64,000 nucleotides of DNA from assembly GCA_963383645.1 (NCBI GenBank), contig OY726571.1, positions 84,072,619 to 84,136,618 of the forward strand, in the 5' to 3' direction. Position numbers and translations under genes: made by a program. The notes beneath the pieces were generated by a model. It saw only the letters and a list, made by a program, of their open reading frames with translations. It searched no databases and was not told the origin of the DNA. Every line of letters starts with the position of its first letter. Position 1 is the stretch's first letter. Positions 22,991-34,879 of this stretch are shown in pieces. The stretch is from Muscardinus avellanarius. Taxonomy: Eukaryota > Chordata > Mammalia > Rodentia > Gliridae.

Positions 22991-25900
22991 TAGTCGATAA
23001 AAGACAATCCTATTGTGCCGTACGGCCCTTAACAAAGGGAAGGTTCGGTGTGTCGATCAGTTGTGGCGGTATTTGTCACAAAACCTAATTCCCCTTGGAA
23101 TATGAACATACATTTATTGTATGTATAACTAGAAGGAAAAAAAATTCTGAGTGCTGTGTTTTTCTTTAATCATGATTTGATGATCATTTTATGTTCTCTA
23201 CAATTTTAGCGGAGAAGCTCTGTGCCATTTGGCATTCTTATTTAAACTCTCAAGTGCTCGGTGCTTTCTTTTTACTTTAACAAGACAGAGAAGAAAGTTT
23301 CAGTGATTTGATTGTGCAAAGAAAAATCAAAGCATATTCAGAGTAGAAATGCAAAAGTTCTCATGCACCAGGAACAAGGACAAAATAACGTTTATCCCCA
23401 AACTTATTTATCTTTATTTTTGAGTTCTGTGGTTGAATCATAGTCTGCCCTCTTACCTGACTTTAGAATAAAAGGAAAGCAATTTACTTTATGGTTCTGT
23501 AAGGAAATTGAAAATTTTTGATTTTTTTAAAGCAAAATTAAAATAACAATATAATCTTGTTTTATTATTTAGCAAGGAAATGTTCTAAGACTATGCATTT
23601 AAAAAATGAATGACTTCTTTAGTTTTCTATAAAACTCAATATTTGGTTGTATTTCTGATTCTCATTTGTTTATCAAGTATATGCTATAGGCTGATACTGC
23701 AACGCAGATCCTCATTAGTTTGAATATCATGTTTTTTGGTAAGAGTATTTTTCTCAAGTTCTCAGTAATAGGGACATATAGATACTTGTGTCACCATGGA
23801 AATATTTTTTTTGAGTCACTGAGGGTTTCTTTGCCTCTAGTTTTTCTCCTTCACATTTTTTGACTAATAACACATAGTTTATACCAATAGGGGAACTAAT
23901 TTTTAAGGTACTATATAACTACTTAATCTTCTAAACTCTTATAAATTCAGAAAGTGGCATCAACTGAAAAGATTTAGGGCTTAAAAAAGCCACCATTGCC
24001 GTCTATCCATCTATTCAGATTTTTCTTGACTGTTAGCAAAGCTTGTAAGTAGCCTGCCGTCCTTGAATCATTCAAAAAAAACGGTAACCCCAGTATTTAC
24101 ATGTAATAAATGCCAAGAAAACAATGGGCACTTACATTTTCTTTGCCACTTTTTTTTTCCTTTTTGCTTCAGTTTGATTTGGCAAATAGGTTAAAGTATC
24201 TTTTCAAGCTATGGGCATTATATCTGGTTTCCCTTACATAATTTCCAACTCAAATTTGTGAAGTCTTCATAACCTGACTAGAAAAGACTCTTTAGCAAAG
24301 ATACTGATTTCCATCCTGTGGGACAAGAAAGGACAAACAAATTTGATGAACTGTTGCATCAGAGGAAGATGGCATTGAGGATATGCAAGCCCAAAGTGCA
24401 CCATTAATAGGGAACGCTTATGAACATGAGGCCTGAATTTGCAAGTTTTAAAACAGTTCTCTTCTCATTATCTACCGCTTGGAACGCCACTAATCTTTTC
24501 TTGTCGGGTGCAATTAGGAGGCAATGTTGAGCCGACATATATTGGTGGTCAGGAAGTAAAATGCCTCCTCTTAAATGGGAAACTATGTATGAGAGAGGTC
24601 CAAAATATATTTTTGGCGTTTGGTCACAAGGTTCAGCCACAAAAGACATCCACCGAGATGGTAATTACCTCTCATGGCAGCAGTGGATACACTTCAGTTT
24701 TGGAAATTGTCCAGTTTTTTGGTTTCTTTATTAATTGTTAAATTAATGGTGGTGGTGGTGGGGGAACATTGCACTTCTTGCGGTTCAGCTCTTTGTGTCT
24801 GTTAAATATAATTATTGGGAAATAGTAAAGATAAGCTTGGTTGTAGATAATGTTTAATTCGTAAGAACAAATATACTTGTGATTTGATATTGTTTGCATT
24901 GTACCACATTGGGTATATAAAGCCTCATTTAAAGAATATTTACTTTTTCAAAATTACCAATATTTGTCAAGTGCTTGTGCCAGCTCTGGTTTGGGAAATG
25001 TATTTCAAAAATAAAGTACTATTACGTTTATTTTGAGTTGGAAAAATAAGGAAGTGTTATGAAAAAATTGATTAATCAACTCTCTTTAAGATTAAGTATT
25101 ATAAAATAGGTAGAAAACTATAAGTTAACTGGTAAATGCTAGCAATTTAATATGGTTTTACTTTGGAATAGACTGGCTTTATCTACATGATTTTTCTTTT
25201 TTTTTTTGCATCTCCTCAATAAGAGACTTATTGAGCTTGCCTTTAGCCAGATAAAACTCAACAAAGGGTTGTGTCTTGCCAGATTTTCAGGTCTTTAATA
25301 ATAGAAAGTTTGAGAAGTCCAGCTTTTCCTTTATAATTCCTATATTGGCAATTGTGCATACACTTATTGACATGTTATAATTAATAGTCTGTTGCTAAGA
25401 ACCTTAGAGTCAAGAGAGCAAGTTTTGGGTGGCACCAGACAATGAATGTCTGGCCGCGAGTGGCATAGGTTTAGGTGGAAAAATCTTTTACTGAATTTGA
25501 GTTGGCAAAGACTTGGTGCATATTTGTGGTCTTTGCCTTTTTTCCCTATTTTAAGTGCCAAAATTAAAATTATAGATCCTAACCACTTCCCAGTATCTTA
25601 ATTTAATTTTGCATATGGGTGCTTTGTGAACATTATGTTTGTGTATTAGTTAATGTAAATTACTTACACAGTCTGAATAGAAAAGAATTTACTGAATGTC
25701 TTTCGATATTGAAGAGGATTTCTGAAATAGCGGCAAAAGATTTTCCAAATACGGTTGTCCTATGTATTCACAAACCATTTTCCTTTTAAGTCCAGAAGAA
25801 TGTGGACTGGGCCAATAGCTCAAGAATAAAGACTAAATAAATATACTTCATGTTTTTTCTTTCCACTTTTGTGTCTAGAATCTACCATGGACTAACAAAA

Positions 25901-26030
25901 GCTTTTTATTTAAGTTTTTCAATAAATGTGATTGTGTCAGATTTGTATGCATCATTGGGAAAAAACAGAGATGTTTACATATAAAAACATAGAAAGCAGC
26001 CATGTCCCATCCTTTATTCCTTTTACGTTT
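22991..26030. other. Long SINE-free, AT-rich tract
   Basis: About 3 kb with no recognisable SINE, L1 or gene. The 100-codon ORF at 24439-24741 has no domain and is likely chance. Confidence 0.5.
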
Positions 26031-26034
26031 TTAT

Positions 26035-26225
26035 TTTTTAAAATTTGCTATGTTAGATATTAAACTGAGGGTACTCACGAGTGAGGCACTTATATCCCCA
26101 GCCCTTTTTCTTTTTTTCTTTTGAGATAGGGTCTCCCTAGTTGCCCAGGATGGCTTCCAAATTACAATCCTTCTGTCTCTGCCTACTGAGTCCCCGGGAT
26201 GACAGACATGCAATACAGTGCCGAC
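26035..26225 (-). repeat. Old SINE
   Basis: Antisense, strongly diverged: GAGATAGGGTCTCCCTAGTT and GGATGACAGACATGCAATAC. Confidence 0.65.
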
Positions 26226-26659
26226 CTTTTCTTACATTTTAAATAAAAGTGTCATGTGGGCAACACAAAACCTAAACTCTATCGAAAGTCTCTCTGGTCA
26301 CATTTATCTCTGGTGCTTTGGCCTTCCTTCAGAGGAGAGTGTTTTAAGAGTATCTTTCCAGAAATCTCTTTTTGCCCACACTAATCTATGTCCTTTAAAA
26401 ATTAACTGAAACGTTACATTCTACGTAGAGTTGTGCGTATTGTTGGAGTTAACCCGCTTATTCATGGACAGGCATGTAACTTGTAATGGACTTTTTAGTG
26501 TACCCTGAGTGTGAAATTCTTAGATGTGGACACGAGAGGATGCATACACCTACAAACTCTTCTCAAAAAGTATATGTAACAATAGCATATATAAGCACCT
26601 TGTCACGGTGGAGTTTTTATAACATTTTAGCATTTGTTAACTCAATGGTTGAAGGGTAT

Positions 26660-27870
26660 GGCATCTCATTTTGATCTGGTTTATTTTTGGGGTAGGAGTT
26701 AGTATCTTCATGTGTATGTTTATAAGTTTATTCGCATATACATTTTCTATCAGTCGCCTGTTCTTTACTGGGCTTTTCCAACTGGACTGTTTATATTTCT
26801 TCTTAGACACATTCTTTGTGCATATGGACGTTAGTTCTTTTTGTGATACTGAAGCCATTTTCTCCTCTCATTTGTTACGTGCATTTTAATTATTTGGCTT
26901 TTGGGGGGACCCCACAGATGACTTGGGTTTTTCTGTCATCAATAAAATTGTCAGTCTTTTTCTTTATGATCTCTGGATTTTATGTCTGGCTTCAATTCCC
27001 CACTCTACGATTAAAAATATCTATATTCATAATTTTTCTAGCATTCTTATGATTTTATTTTAACCTGTATTGTATCTGGAGTTTATTTTGGTGTAAAGAG
27101 TAAAGTAGGGCTGTAGATTTGTTTCCCTAAGATGCTATTTCTCAGTATCATTTATTGAAAAATTCATTTGTTTTCCATTGTTTGAAAGATGTCATCTTTA
27201 TCTTAGGCTATGGTCCTGTATGTATTTGGGACTTTATCCTAATTTTGATTATATCATTATTGTCTTTATGCCATAATCGTATATAATTATATATGTGTAT
27301 ATATGTATATAATTGTATTTTCATAATACCTAATTTTCATGACTAACATTAGTTCATACCTTCAAAGTCATCTTTTTCCGTAACTTCCAGGTCATTCTAC
27401 ATATTTATATGACTCTAGTATGTGATTTTGTCACCTTTGGTCCAAACCTCTATAACCTATCATTGAATCAAATTTAATGTTAATTCCAACGCAGTGGATA
27501 TGTCTATAATATCCACTCTTTTAATCCAAGAGCAAAGATTGTCTTTGAATATTTACGATATTTTCTGTCTCTATGCCTTAGAAAAATATAAGGTATTTTT
27601 TGTATGGTTCCTATTAATATATTAAGTCTATTTTTATGTATCTAAACTTTGCTGATGGCATAAATAGGGTTTTTTCTTCACTCTAGTTTCATTAAATGTT
27701 ACTATTTTTAAATTAGAAAACCCTTGATTTTGAATAACAGCTTTGTAAAGTGTTAACTTAGTAAATTCTTGGATTTTTGTAGATATGCATTGTATTATTT
27801 ATAAGATGATAATTTTTGTCATCTACTTTCTCAATTTAATTGCATTGACTAGTATTACTACCCAATTCGG
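26660..27870 (-). repeat. Decayed L1 ORF2 segment
   Basis: Antisense L1 landmarks occur in the right order: TATCTGGAGTTTATTTTGGT (27071), CATTTATTGAAAAATTCATT (27150), ATTGAATCAAATTTAATGTT (27463), AAGATGATAATTTTTGTCAT (27801), then TTGCATTGACTAGTATTAC. The open frames are short and broken, so it is inactive. Confidence 0.6.
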
Positions 27871-30650
27871 AGTCTGTTAAATACCTTCCGAATTGGCCAG
27901 GAGAAGTGCTTAGTGAATTAAATTTTATTTTAAAGAGACTTTTTAGAAAGATAGTCCTGAATTTAGTTTTCTGTTAGTAAAGGGACTTTAAACACCATTT
28001 GTGAAAGAAATAAAGCCAAATTATAAAAAAATAAAAAAATGGACTTAGGGATTTGTTTATTACATTAGTATTTTCAGATTAGAGAAACGTGTGTTTGGCC
28101 GTTAATTTCAAATTTCTCTCTACCAGAAGATATAAACTTTAATTTGAAGAATTACTATAAAATACAGAATAGCAGTTTAGATCAGTGTTTCTCAAAACTG
28201 TTGGTAAGGTTACGTGTCATATTTTAAGAGGTACATTTCAAATTTGTGCTATGTATTTATTTTATTTACTTTAGAAAAAATGTATATGCCATTTCTAAAC
28301 TGTGTTTTCATGGTTTACATTTGCTTAGAGTGAGGTTAACTCATTTTATTCTATTATCCCAGAGGAAAGATGCCTTTAAAAACCTACGTATAGCATATGA
28401 TGTATAGTATGACCATTTCATAGTCTGATTTTAGCAATGTAAGTTAATATTAATTTCCAACTTATTTTAATGCACCTGTGTCAATTTTATTGAAATATCC
28501 TCAGGATCGAGAAGTAGGGCCTTGGGTTTTAAACAAAGATCTTGAATTTATTTAAAGAAAAATGTCAAAATGGTCCCCAAATATCTTAGAAGTCTTAAAG
28601 AGTATATTACATGGACTGAAATGTAGATAGGCCAGTTTTAGATTAATATATTGAAGTACACAGGTTTTCAGAGATCAAGAATAGTTTTCTGTGTATTTCT
28701 TTCATAGCCGTGCTTAGTAAATAATACTGATGATAATCCTGAAGTTAGAAGTTAGAAGTAAGAAGTTATGCCAAGCCTCTATGTCTTATCTCATTAAAAA
28801 GAACTCATCTTCCTATTGTTATCTCAAAGAAATTTCGCAGTTTACTTGCACCAGATTATATAGCTCATAAGTGGCTGTGTTGTACATTTATTGTAAACTT
28901 TACTTAGAACTCCCTCTCATTCATGTTTACATGAGAGTATTATTTTTGAAAGCTATATTTATCTTTGAGGATCTCCAATAAAAATTAACTGATATTTTTA
29001 AGGCAACTGTACTTTGACAAATACATAAAAAATATACTGTATAATCTCAGTTTATCCTAGGCTATCCTAATAGTGCAGGCATCTGTAAAGGAAATTTGCC
29101 ACTGTAGATATAGTTCAATAGTGTTCATATTTGTTCCCAAATTTCCAAACTAGTTAGAAGCTGTGAATTTTATCTGTGGTCTTTGTACATTTCTGTGGAA
29201 TAGAAAGAAATAACATTTAGTAGACATACAAAGGTAGAACTATTGACAATACTTAGAAATACTAGTCAGCCAAAGCGTTTTTAAATCCCCTGAGTGATTC
29301 GAACCCAGTTGATGGCCAACGCCTACTAAGTGTGCAGAAGCTTCCGGTCTTTTGCGTGTTCTTTAGTTTCAGTTCTTTTGGATCCTTAATCCAGAGTAAT
29401 TGCTTCTGATAGGTGGAAATAATCCCAGAAACCATTTTAGAGTTTCAAGACCAACTTTATGGATGAAAACTGAAACCAAAAAGAGTAAGTGATTTTCCCA
29501 GAGGACAGTATAAAAAAAGGCAAAGCCAATTGGATGCTGGAATCCATATTCCTGGGACTCCGGAGACCATTTTGTAGTGGTGGTAGAAATGGGGCTTGGA
29601 GACAGATACATCCCACTCTGTGAAATCTTTAGTTCATTTCCACCTCAATCTGGTTTTGTTCATTTCCTTGTCCTCCTAGCCAGTTCCCAGCACAGTGCTG
29701 CTAATCTGACTATTCCTGTTCTTAAATGAAAACCATTTCACAAGTATTTTATCTTCCCTCGTAGCATCTGCTAGTTAGAGCGAATGATTTTTGAGAGAAA
29801 TAGTAAGCTATGGACTGAGAATACTGTGGCAAGGCCGTGTTTGCCTGGAGCACGTGGTTATTAATATAATACAAACATTCAGGACTCAGTCTACACTGCA
29901 GACTCACACAGAGGGTCTTCCAAATATTTCCTGCCATTTCCAGGCTACAGGGCGATTTTTACAGCAGCTTTTGGAAAGGAGAAAAAGAGAAAGACACCCC
30001 CACCCCCACCTCGGGACTTCGTTAATGCACGGAGCTCTGGTTGGAATTTGCTGTGTGCACTCAGTCTCCCCACAGCTTGTAAAGGCAGTTAAATATAGTC
30101 ACAGTTGGGTTCTGTGGACCAGCAAATAGGAAAAGCAGGGAAAGCTGGAGGCGTGTTGGAGAAATACACTTCAAAGTAATTTATTTTGACGCTTTTTAAA
30201 GGCCTCTTTGTAAAGGCACTTTTAAATAGTAGTTCTGTTTCCTTGAATCCACGCAAGAGCATAAAATAGACTGGATTCAGGAGAACTGGCGTGGGAATAT
30301 TTTCAGCTCCCTTGCTGCTTATGTTGGGACAGCTGCTCTGCTCCTCTGCTCTGCAGTGCCCAGGTTGTGTGTGTTTTGAAAATTTTTTAAATTTTTTTAA
30401 TGGACCTAAATTCAGGCGGCTAAAAATGCCGTGCTATGGTAGAACTTGACATAATCCTAATGTGCACGTTTATTGCGTGTGCCTGTTCTTTGGAGTGTTT
30501 TGGTTAAATTGTCCGCCTACTAGGCTTCCATGCAGAAGGAAACGTATAGAAATGACCCAATATTTGCTAGCAGTTGGTTTGAAAAAAATAAATCAAAAGT
30601 CGGCCCCTTGTCCTCCTTACTTCCATTGAAACTTTATTATTTTTATTTCT
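27871..30650. other. Mostly unique AT-rich tract
   Basis: No gene. Possible antisense MIR at about 28790-28885 (CTCATAAGTGGCTG) and at 29420-29590 (AAGTGATTTTCCCAGAGGAC). TCAGTGTTTCTCAAAACTG at 28181-28199 resembles a hAT terminus. Confidence 0.4.
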
Positions 30651-30651
30651 G

Positions 30652-30728
30652 TGTGTTGGTGGGGATTGAAGCCAGAGCCTCCTGCATGCTGAGCATATGC
30701 TCTGTCACTGAGCCGCGCCTTCTAACCC
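30652..30728 (-). repeat. Free-standing ID element
   Basis: Reverse complement contains GCGGCTCAGTGACAGAGCAT then ATGCAGGAGGCTCTGGCTTC, an ID-type tRNA-derived SINE without a B1 half. Confidence 0.75.
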
Positions 30729-31901
30729 TTTTAATGAAATTAACAAAATTAACAAAACTGTCTTCATGAAATTAACAAAACTGATCTCTTCAAACAACTG
30801 ACTCAGCAGTGATTTGTTTCCAATTAATAAGGAAATAACGATCTACTTTCCCCATCTTAGTTATTCTACAATAAAGCCATGGACCACCTTAAGTTAACTT
30901 TGGGTAAGCAAAGGGACAGTTGTGATTATTTTTCTCTACTTCTGGATTTCAAATTCCCAAGGTTTTGGCTTCCTCATTGTAGAAGTAATTCGATTTAATT
31001 GATCTCTCAGGCCCTTTCCAAGTCTAATTTTCTGATTCATAACAAAGGTAAATGGTGCTGGGAAGCCCAATGTGTCCATGACCTTAGGCGTGGCATCTTA
31101 GGTGTGGAAGTGCCTCTGTTCCAGAATGATCGAGACAAGCAATCTCTCCCTTCTTTTCCGCTGTACGCCTGCGTATCCATGAATGATACCCCCTTGGATT
31201 TTCTCACATGTGGGTTTCAGCTCCCTGAACTCCACCCACCAGGGCATGATAACAGGACTTGGAAAACCCCTGCTGTCAACACTACCAACTTAGCTGTGAG
31301 CACAAACCCAGATACCAGAGGATGCTTTTAAGTCTTGTATTTATATTTTGCTGGCCTATTTAGGACTTCGAAGTACATGTTGAATCACTGAATAGATCCA
31401 TTAACTGGAGGTTTTCACACTACAAATCTGAATTTACCACACTCAGCTTAGTCACACCAGCATTTAATTTATTTTGGATCAGCCCCTCTAGCAAGGAACT
31501 TACGGTTTTACTACTCTAAAAATGCTTTGAAAAGTTATTTACCCTCTTGCTCACTCAACATCTGACAAAAATGTGAAAGTGCTTCCAGGAATAGTAAAAA
31601 TGTGTTTCCAAACACGAGGCTGAAACAGAGAGTCTAATTCTACAACATGGGTGCCCACTTTGAGAATGTCTAGTATACAACAACCTTTATAAAGGATTTA
31701 ACACAGGATTCTTTTAAGTAAGAAATACTCCTAACATATTTCAAGTGTGAGTCAATATGTAAATATTTTGTTAAGACAACTTGTCAGCGACACATCTATT
31801 TCATTACGCACACAAGGTAACTCTCTTTAGTTTCTAAGTTGCTGAATTATCTAGTATACTCAGGGGAATTGTCCTAAGTTGAAAGCATTTACTAGACTTG
31901 G

Positions 31902-31951
<50 letters not shown>

Positions 31952-32830
31952 TGAGACTCTTAGGAAAAAGTTCTATGTTTTGTACCATCATCGGCTTTGT
32001 AAGGATCTCATTAAGAAATGCAACTTTGTGAAAAGCACAAGATGGTTGTTGCTGTCCTCACTTGATGGATATGGTAGCATGTGTGTAGGGAGGGGAGGGA
32101 CAAATTGATAAATGTAGGGGTTCCAGAGTGATGATCTGGGAGTGATGCAGAGGTTTCCAATGTCTTAACGCCAGACTAGAAATAATTAATGCCAAGGTTT
32201 CAAAATTATAGCAGTCTGATGTCTAGGTCTTTGCTTCCCATTTGGAATATTATCAAAATATTCTTTTGGACCAAGTCACTGGAAACTTTAGGTTGGGAGC
32301 TTCATGCATTTCTTCTGGGCTAGCAACCAATGTCACGTACCGCTGAAATGAGGGACTCTCAGCGTGCGTGTGAGAGAGGGGAAGCTGGTATTGGTTTCCT
32401 CCTCTTGGCAGAGCCGGCTGTGTCAGAGGTTTAAATGATTACCATTTTGATTATCTTCATGATTTGTTTCAGACCATCACTTTTGCATTTTGGCCAACTG
32501 GTAACTTTTTTTTTTTTTAAGGTTTCATCAAAACCAGTTTTTGAATATTCCTTGTTGTTGTTTTTTTCATTCCAAAATATACTGCCTTGGACTCCAAAAT
32601 ATTATAAGAAAGTAGATGTTTTAAGATTAAGAAGCAATTAGATAACTGTTGGTCAAATAGGACTCTCGCTTTCCTTAGCCTTTGGTCCTTCAGGGCCAGC
32701 TAATGCTATTTCCGATCAATGACTTCCTCTTTTCGATCTTTATCCGGAGACACACCATTTTCCTTACCAAGAATGTCTCTTTTCTCTTATGTGGTAATTC
32801 AGTTCCCTTATGTCTTCAAAGGGTAGGTTT
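30729..32830. other. Unique intron tract
   Basis: No gene recognised; contains the (CA)n below and a poly-T at 32508-32519. Confidence 0.5.
31904..31949. repeat. (CA)n microsatellite
   Basis: 23 CA units. Confidence 0.98.
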
Positions 32831-33026
32831 AAGCTGGGCATGATGGTACATACCTAGAATCTCAGTACTTGGGAGGCTGAGTCAGGAGAATTGCAGGTTC
32901 AAAGGCAGCCTCAGCAACAGAGCAAGATACTCAGAAAACTAGCGAGGCTCTCTTTTCAAACAAAAATTAAAAGGGCTGGGAGTTTAGCTTGGAGGTAGAA
33001 TGCTCCTGGGTTCAGTATGCAATATC
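32831..33026 (+). repeat. B1-dID-like SINE, diverged
   Basis: Sense: AAGCTGGGCATGATGGTACA head, AAGGGCTGGGAGTTTAGCTT ID half. A CA/C-rich tail region follows at 33046-33081. Confidence 0.85.
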
Positions 33027-33739
33027 TACCTATCATTCCCCCCTTACACACACACCCACACCCCCCCCACACACACACACCTTGAAATCCATTTTTGAGG
33101 ATGTTTTCTTGGCATATTTCACCTGACAGAGCTACTTCTGTGTTACATTTGGGATGGGGGGTAGCAAGCTGCTTATTGGACAAATGGCACCCTTATGGAA
33201 GGCGTTCTGCGGAGAGAAGATGAACTCTTTCTTACGCGTTTGTCTATTGTTTCATTGAAGAAGTGAGAAGAAAGATCATGCACTCATATATTGCCAGAAA
33301 ATTTGGGGAGAGGAAGGTTTTTTGAAAACCTTGTTTGAGTCTGTAAGAATATAGAGCAAGAAAGGATGTGAATTAGAGTAGATTACCTGTAGGAGCCGTG
33401 AGGCCTGACCTCCTCAGATATTATCTTAGGACAGCAGAGCTTTAGAGCTACAGGTGCCATTAGAGATTATGTAACTCGATTCAACTCCAGCCTTACATAA
33501 CCCGAGAGTGCCTACTGGATTGTGTTCATGTGAGTGATTCATTATTGCCTGAAACTCACGAAGTCTATTACTAAATATCAACATTTCCTTCTTGTCCTAT
33601 AACTGATGATATTACCCATATTTTTACACATTCATTATTTCTACCCTTATTTAGGAACTTAACCACCTTCGTGACTCTTGAGCCTATCTCCTATATCTTA
33701 TTTCAATGCTGAAAAATAATTATCTTATACAGTGATTTT

Positions 33740-33892
33740 ACTAATTTTAAGTCCCACCAGCAATGTCTTGCTCACACATCTTTGCTAATGATCGACTTTG
33801 GTAGATGTTTAAACTTTGGTTAATGTAGTAGGTATAAAATGTTATCATGTGATTGTAATGTGCGTTTCCCTGATTGCTAATGAAGATGAGCG
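33740..33892 (-). repeat. L1 fragment
   Basis: Antisense L1 block: TTTTAAGTCCCACCAGCAAT through TGCGTTTCCCTGATTGCTAA and TGAAGATGAGCG. It directly abuts the MaLR remnant. Confidence 0.65.
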
Positions 33893-33894
33893 TA

Positions 33895-34330
33895 TCAGTT
33901 CATTTTCTGTTGCTATAACAAAATATCTGAAGCTTGATACTTAAAAGTACTTTTTTTGGCTCACAGTTTTGGAAGCTGCATGTTCAAGAAAAGTGCCTTC
34001 ATGCTCTGGGCCTCTGGTAAGGGCTCCCTTGGCTGGATCACAGCATGGCGGGGAAATGGAAAGGGAACTGGCTGCATGCAGAAGGAGCTAAGCATGTGCC
34101 TTACTTTCTAACGACCTTTGCTTGAAGGAGTTAACTCACTCTCTGAGACCAGTATTAATCTCTCCGAAAGGTAGTACCCCCAGTGACTTAACTGCCTTCC
34201 ACTAGGTCCTGTCTCTTACAGGTCCACCACCTCTCAGCACCATCACGTAGAGAGGCAAGGTTCCAGCCCATGAACCTGAGAGGAGGAGCTCATATCTGAG
34301 TCACATCCAAATCCTGAGCATCTTTCTTAT
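33895..34330 (-). repeat. MaLR LTR-like remnant
   Basis: Antisense features: TTCTGTTGCTATAACAAAAT, GGCTCACAGTTTTGGAAGCT, CATGGCGGGGAAATGG and CCACTAGGTCCTGTCTCTTA with CAGCACCATCACG. Non-coding. Confidence 0.6.
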
Positions 34331-34415
34331 CACTACTGTGTTTCGTTTTCTGAAACACACCTGCTTATGCATTGGTTAATACTTCTAGTGGGTTGTCTTT
34401 TTAAAATTGATATTC

Positions 34416-34553
34416 AGGCTGGGCGTGGTGGCGCACGCTTGTAATCCCAGCATTTGAGAGGCTGAGACAGGAGGATCGTGGTTCACAGCCAGCCCCAGCT
34501 ACTCAGTGAGGCCCCTTGGAACTCAGTGAGACCCGGTTTCAAAATAAAGAATA
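34416..34553 (+). repeat. Outer SINE of a nested pair, left part
   Basis: Sense B1 half and linker, interrupted in the AAAGAATAA linker. Its 5' target copy ATTGATATTCAGG is at 34406-34418. Confidence 0.92.
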
Positions 34554-34740
34554 AGCCGGGCGTGGTGGCACACGCTTGTAATCCCAACATGTGGGAGGCG
34601 AAGACAGGAGGATTGCGCTGGTTCGAAGCCAGCCCCGCTGGCTTAAGAGACCCTGTTTCCAAAAATAAAAAAAAGTATAAAATAGGTCTGGGAGTGTAGC
34701 CCGGAGGTAGAAGGGTTTCCAGGAACCCCAGTACCACCAA

Positions 34741-34775
<35 letters not shown>

Positions 34776-34784
34776 AATAAATAA
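34554..34784 (+). repeat. Inner SINE of the nested pair
   Basis: Complete sense element of the TTAAGAGACC subfamily, ending in an (AAAT)n tail at 34740-34784. Confidence 0.92.
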
Positions 34785-34866
34785 GGTTAGGGGAGTAGTT
34801 TGGAGGTAGAATGCCCCTGGGTTCCATCCCCAGTACTGCAAAAAACAAAAACAAAAACACCAAAAC
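34785..34866 (+). repeat. Outer SINE of the nested pair, right part
   Basis: ID half (AGGTTAGGGGAGTAGTTTGG) and A-rich tail, followed by the second target copy ATTGATATTCAGG at 34867-34879. Confidence 0.92.
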
Positions 34867-34879
34867 ATTGATATTCAGG

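Noticed and set aside
34483..34868. ORFs of 109-126 codons on the minus strand
   Set aside because: They run across two nested SINEs; similar peptides recur wherever this SINE occurs.
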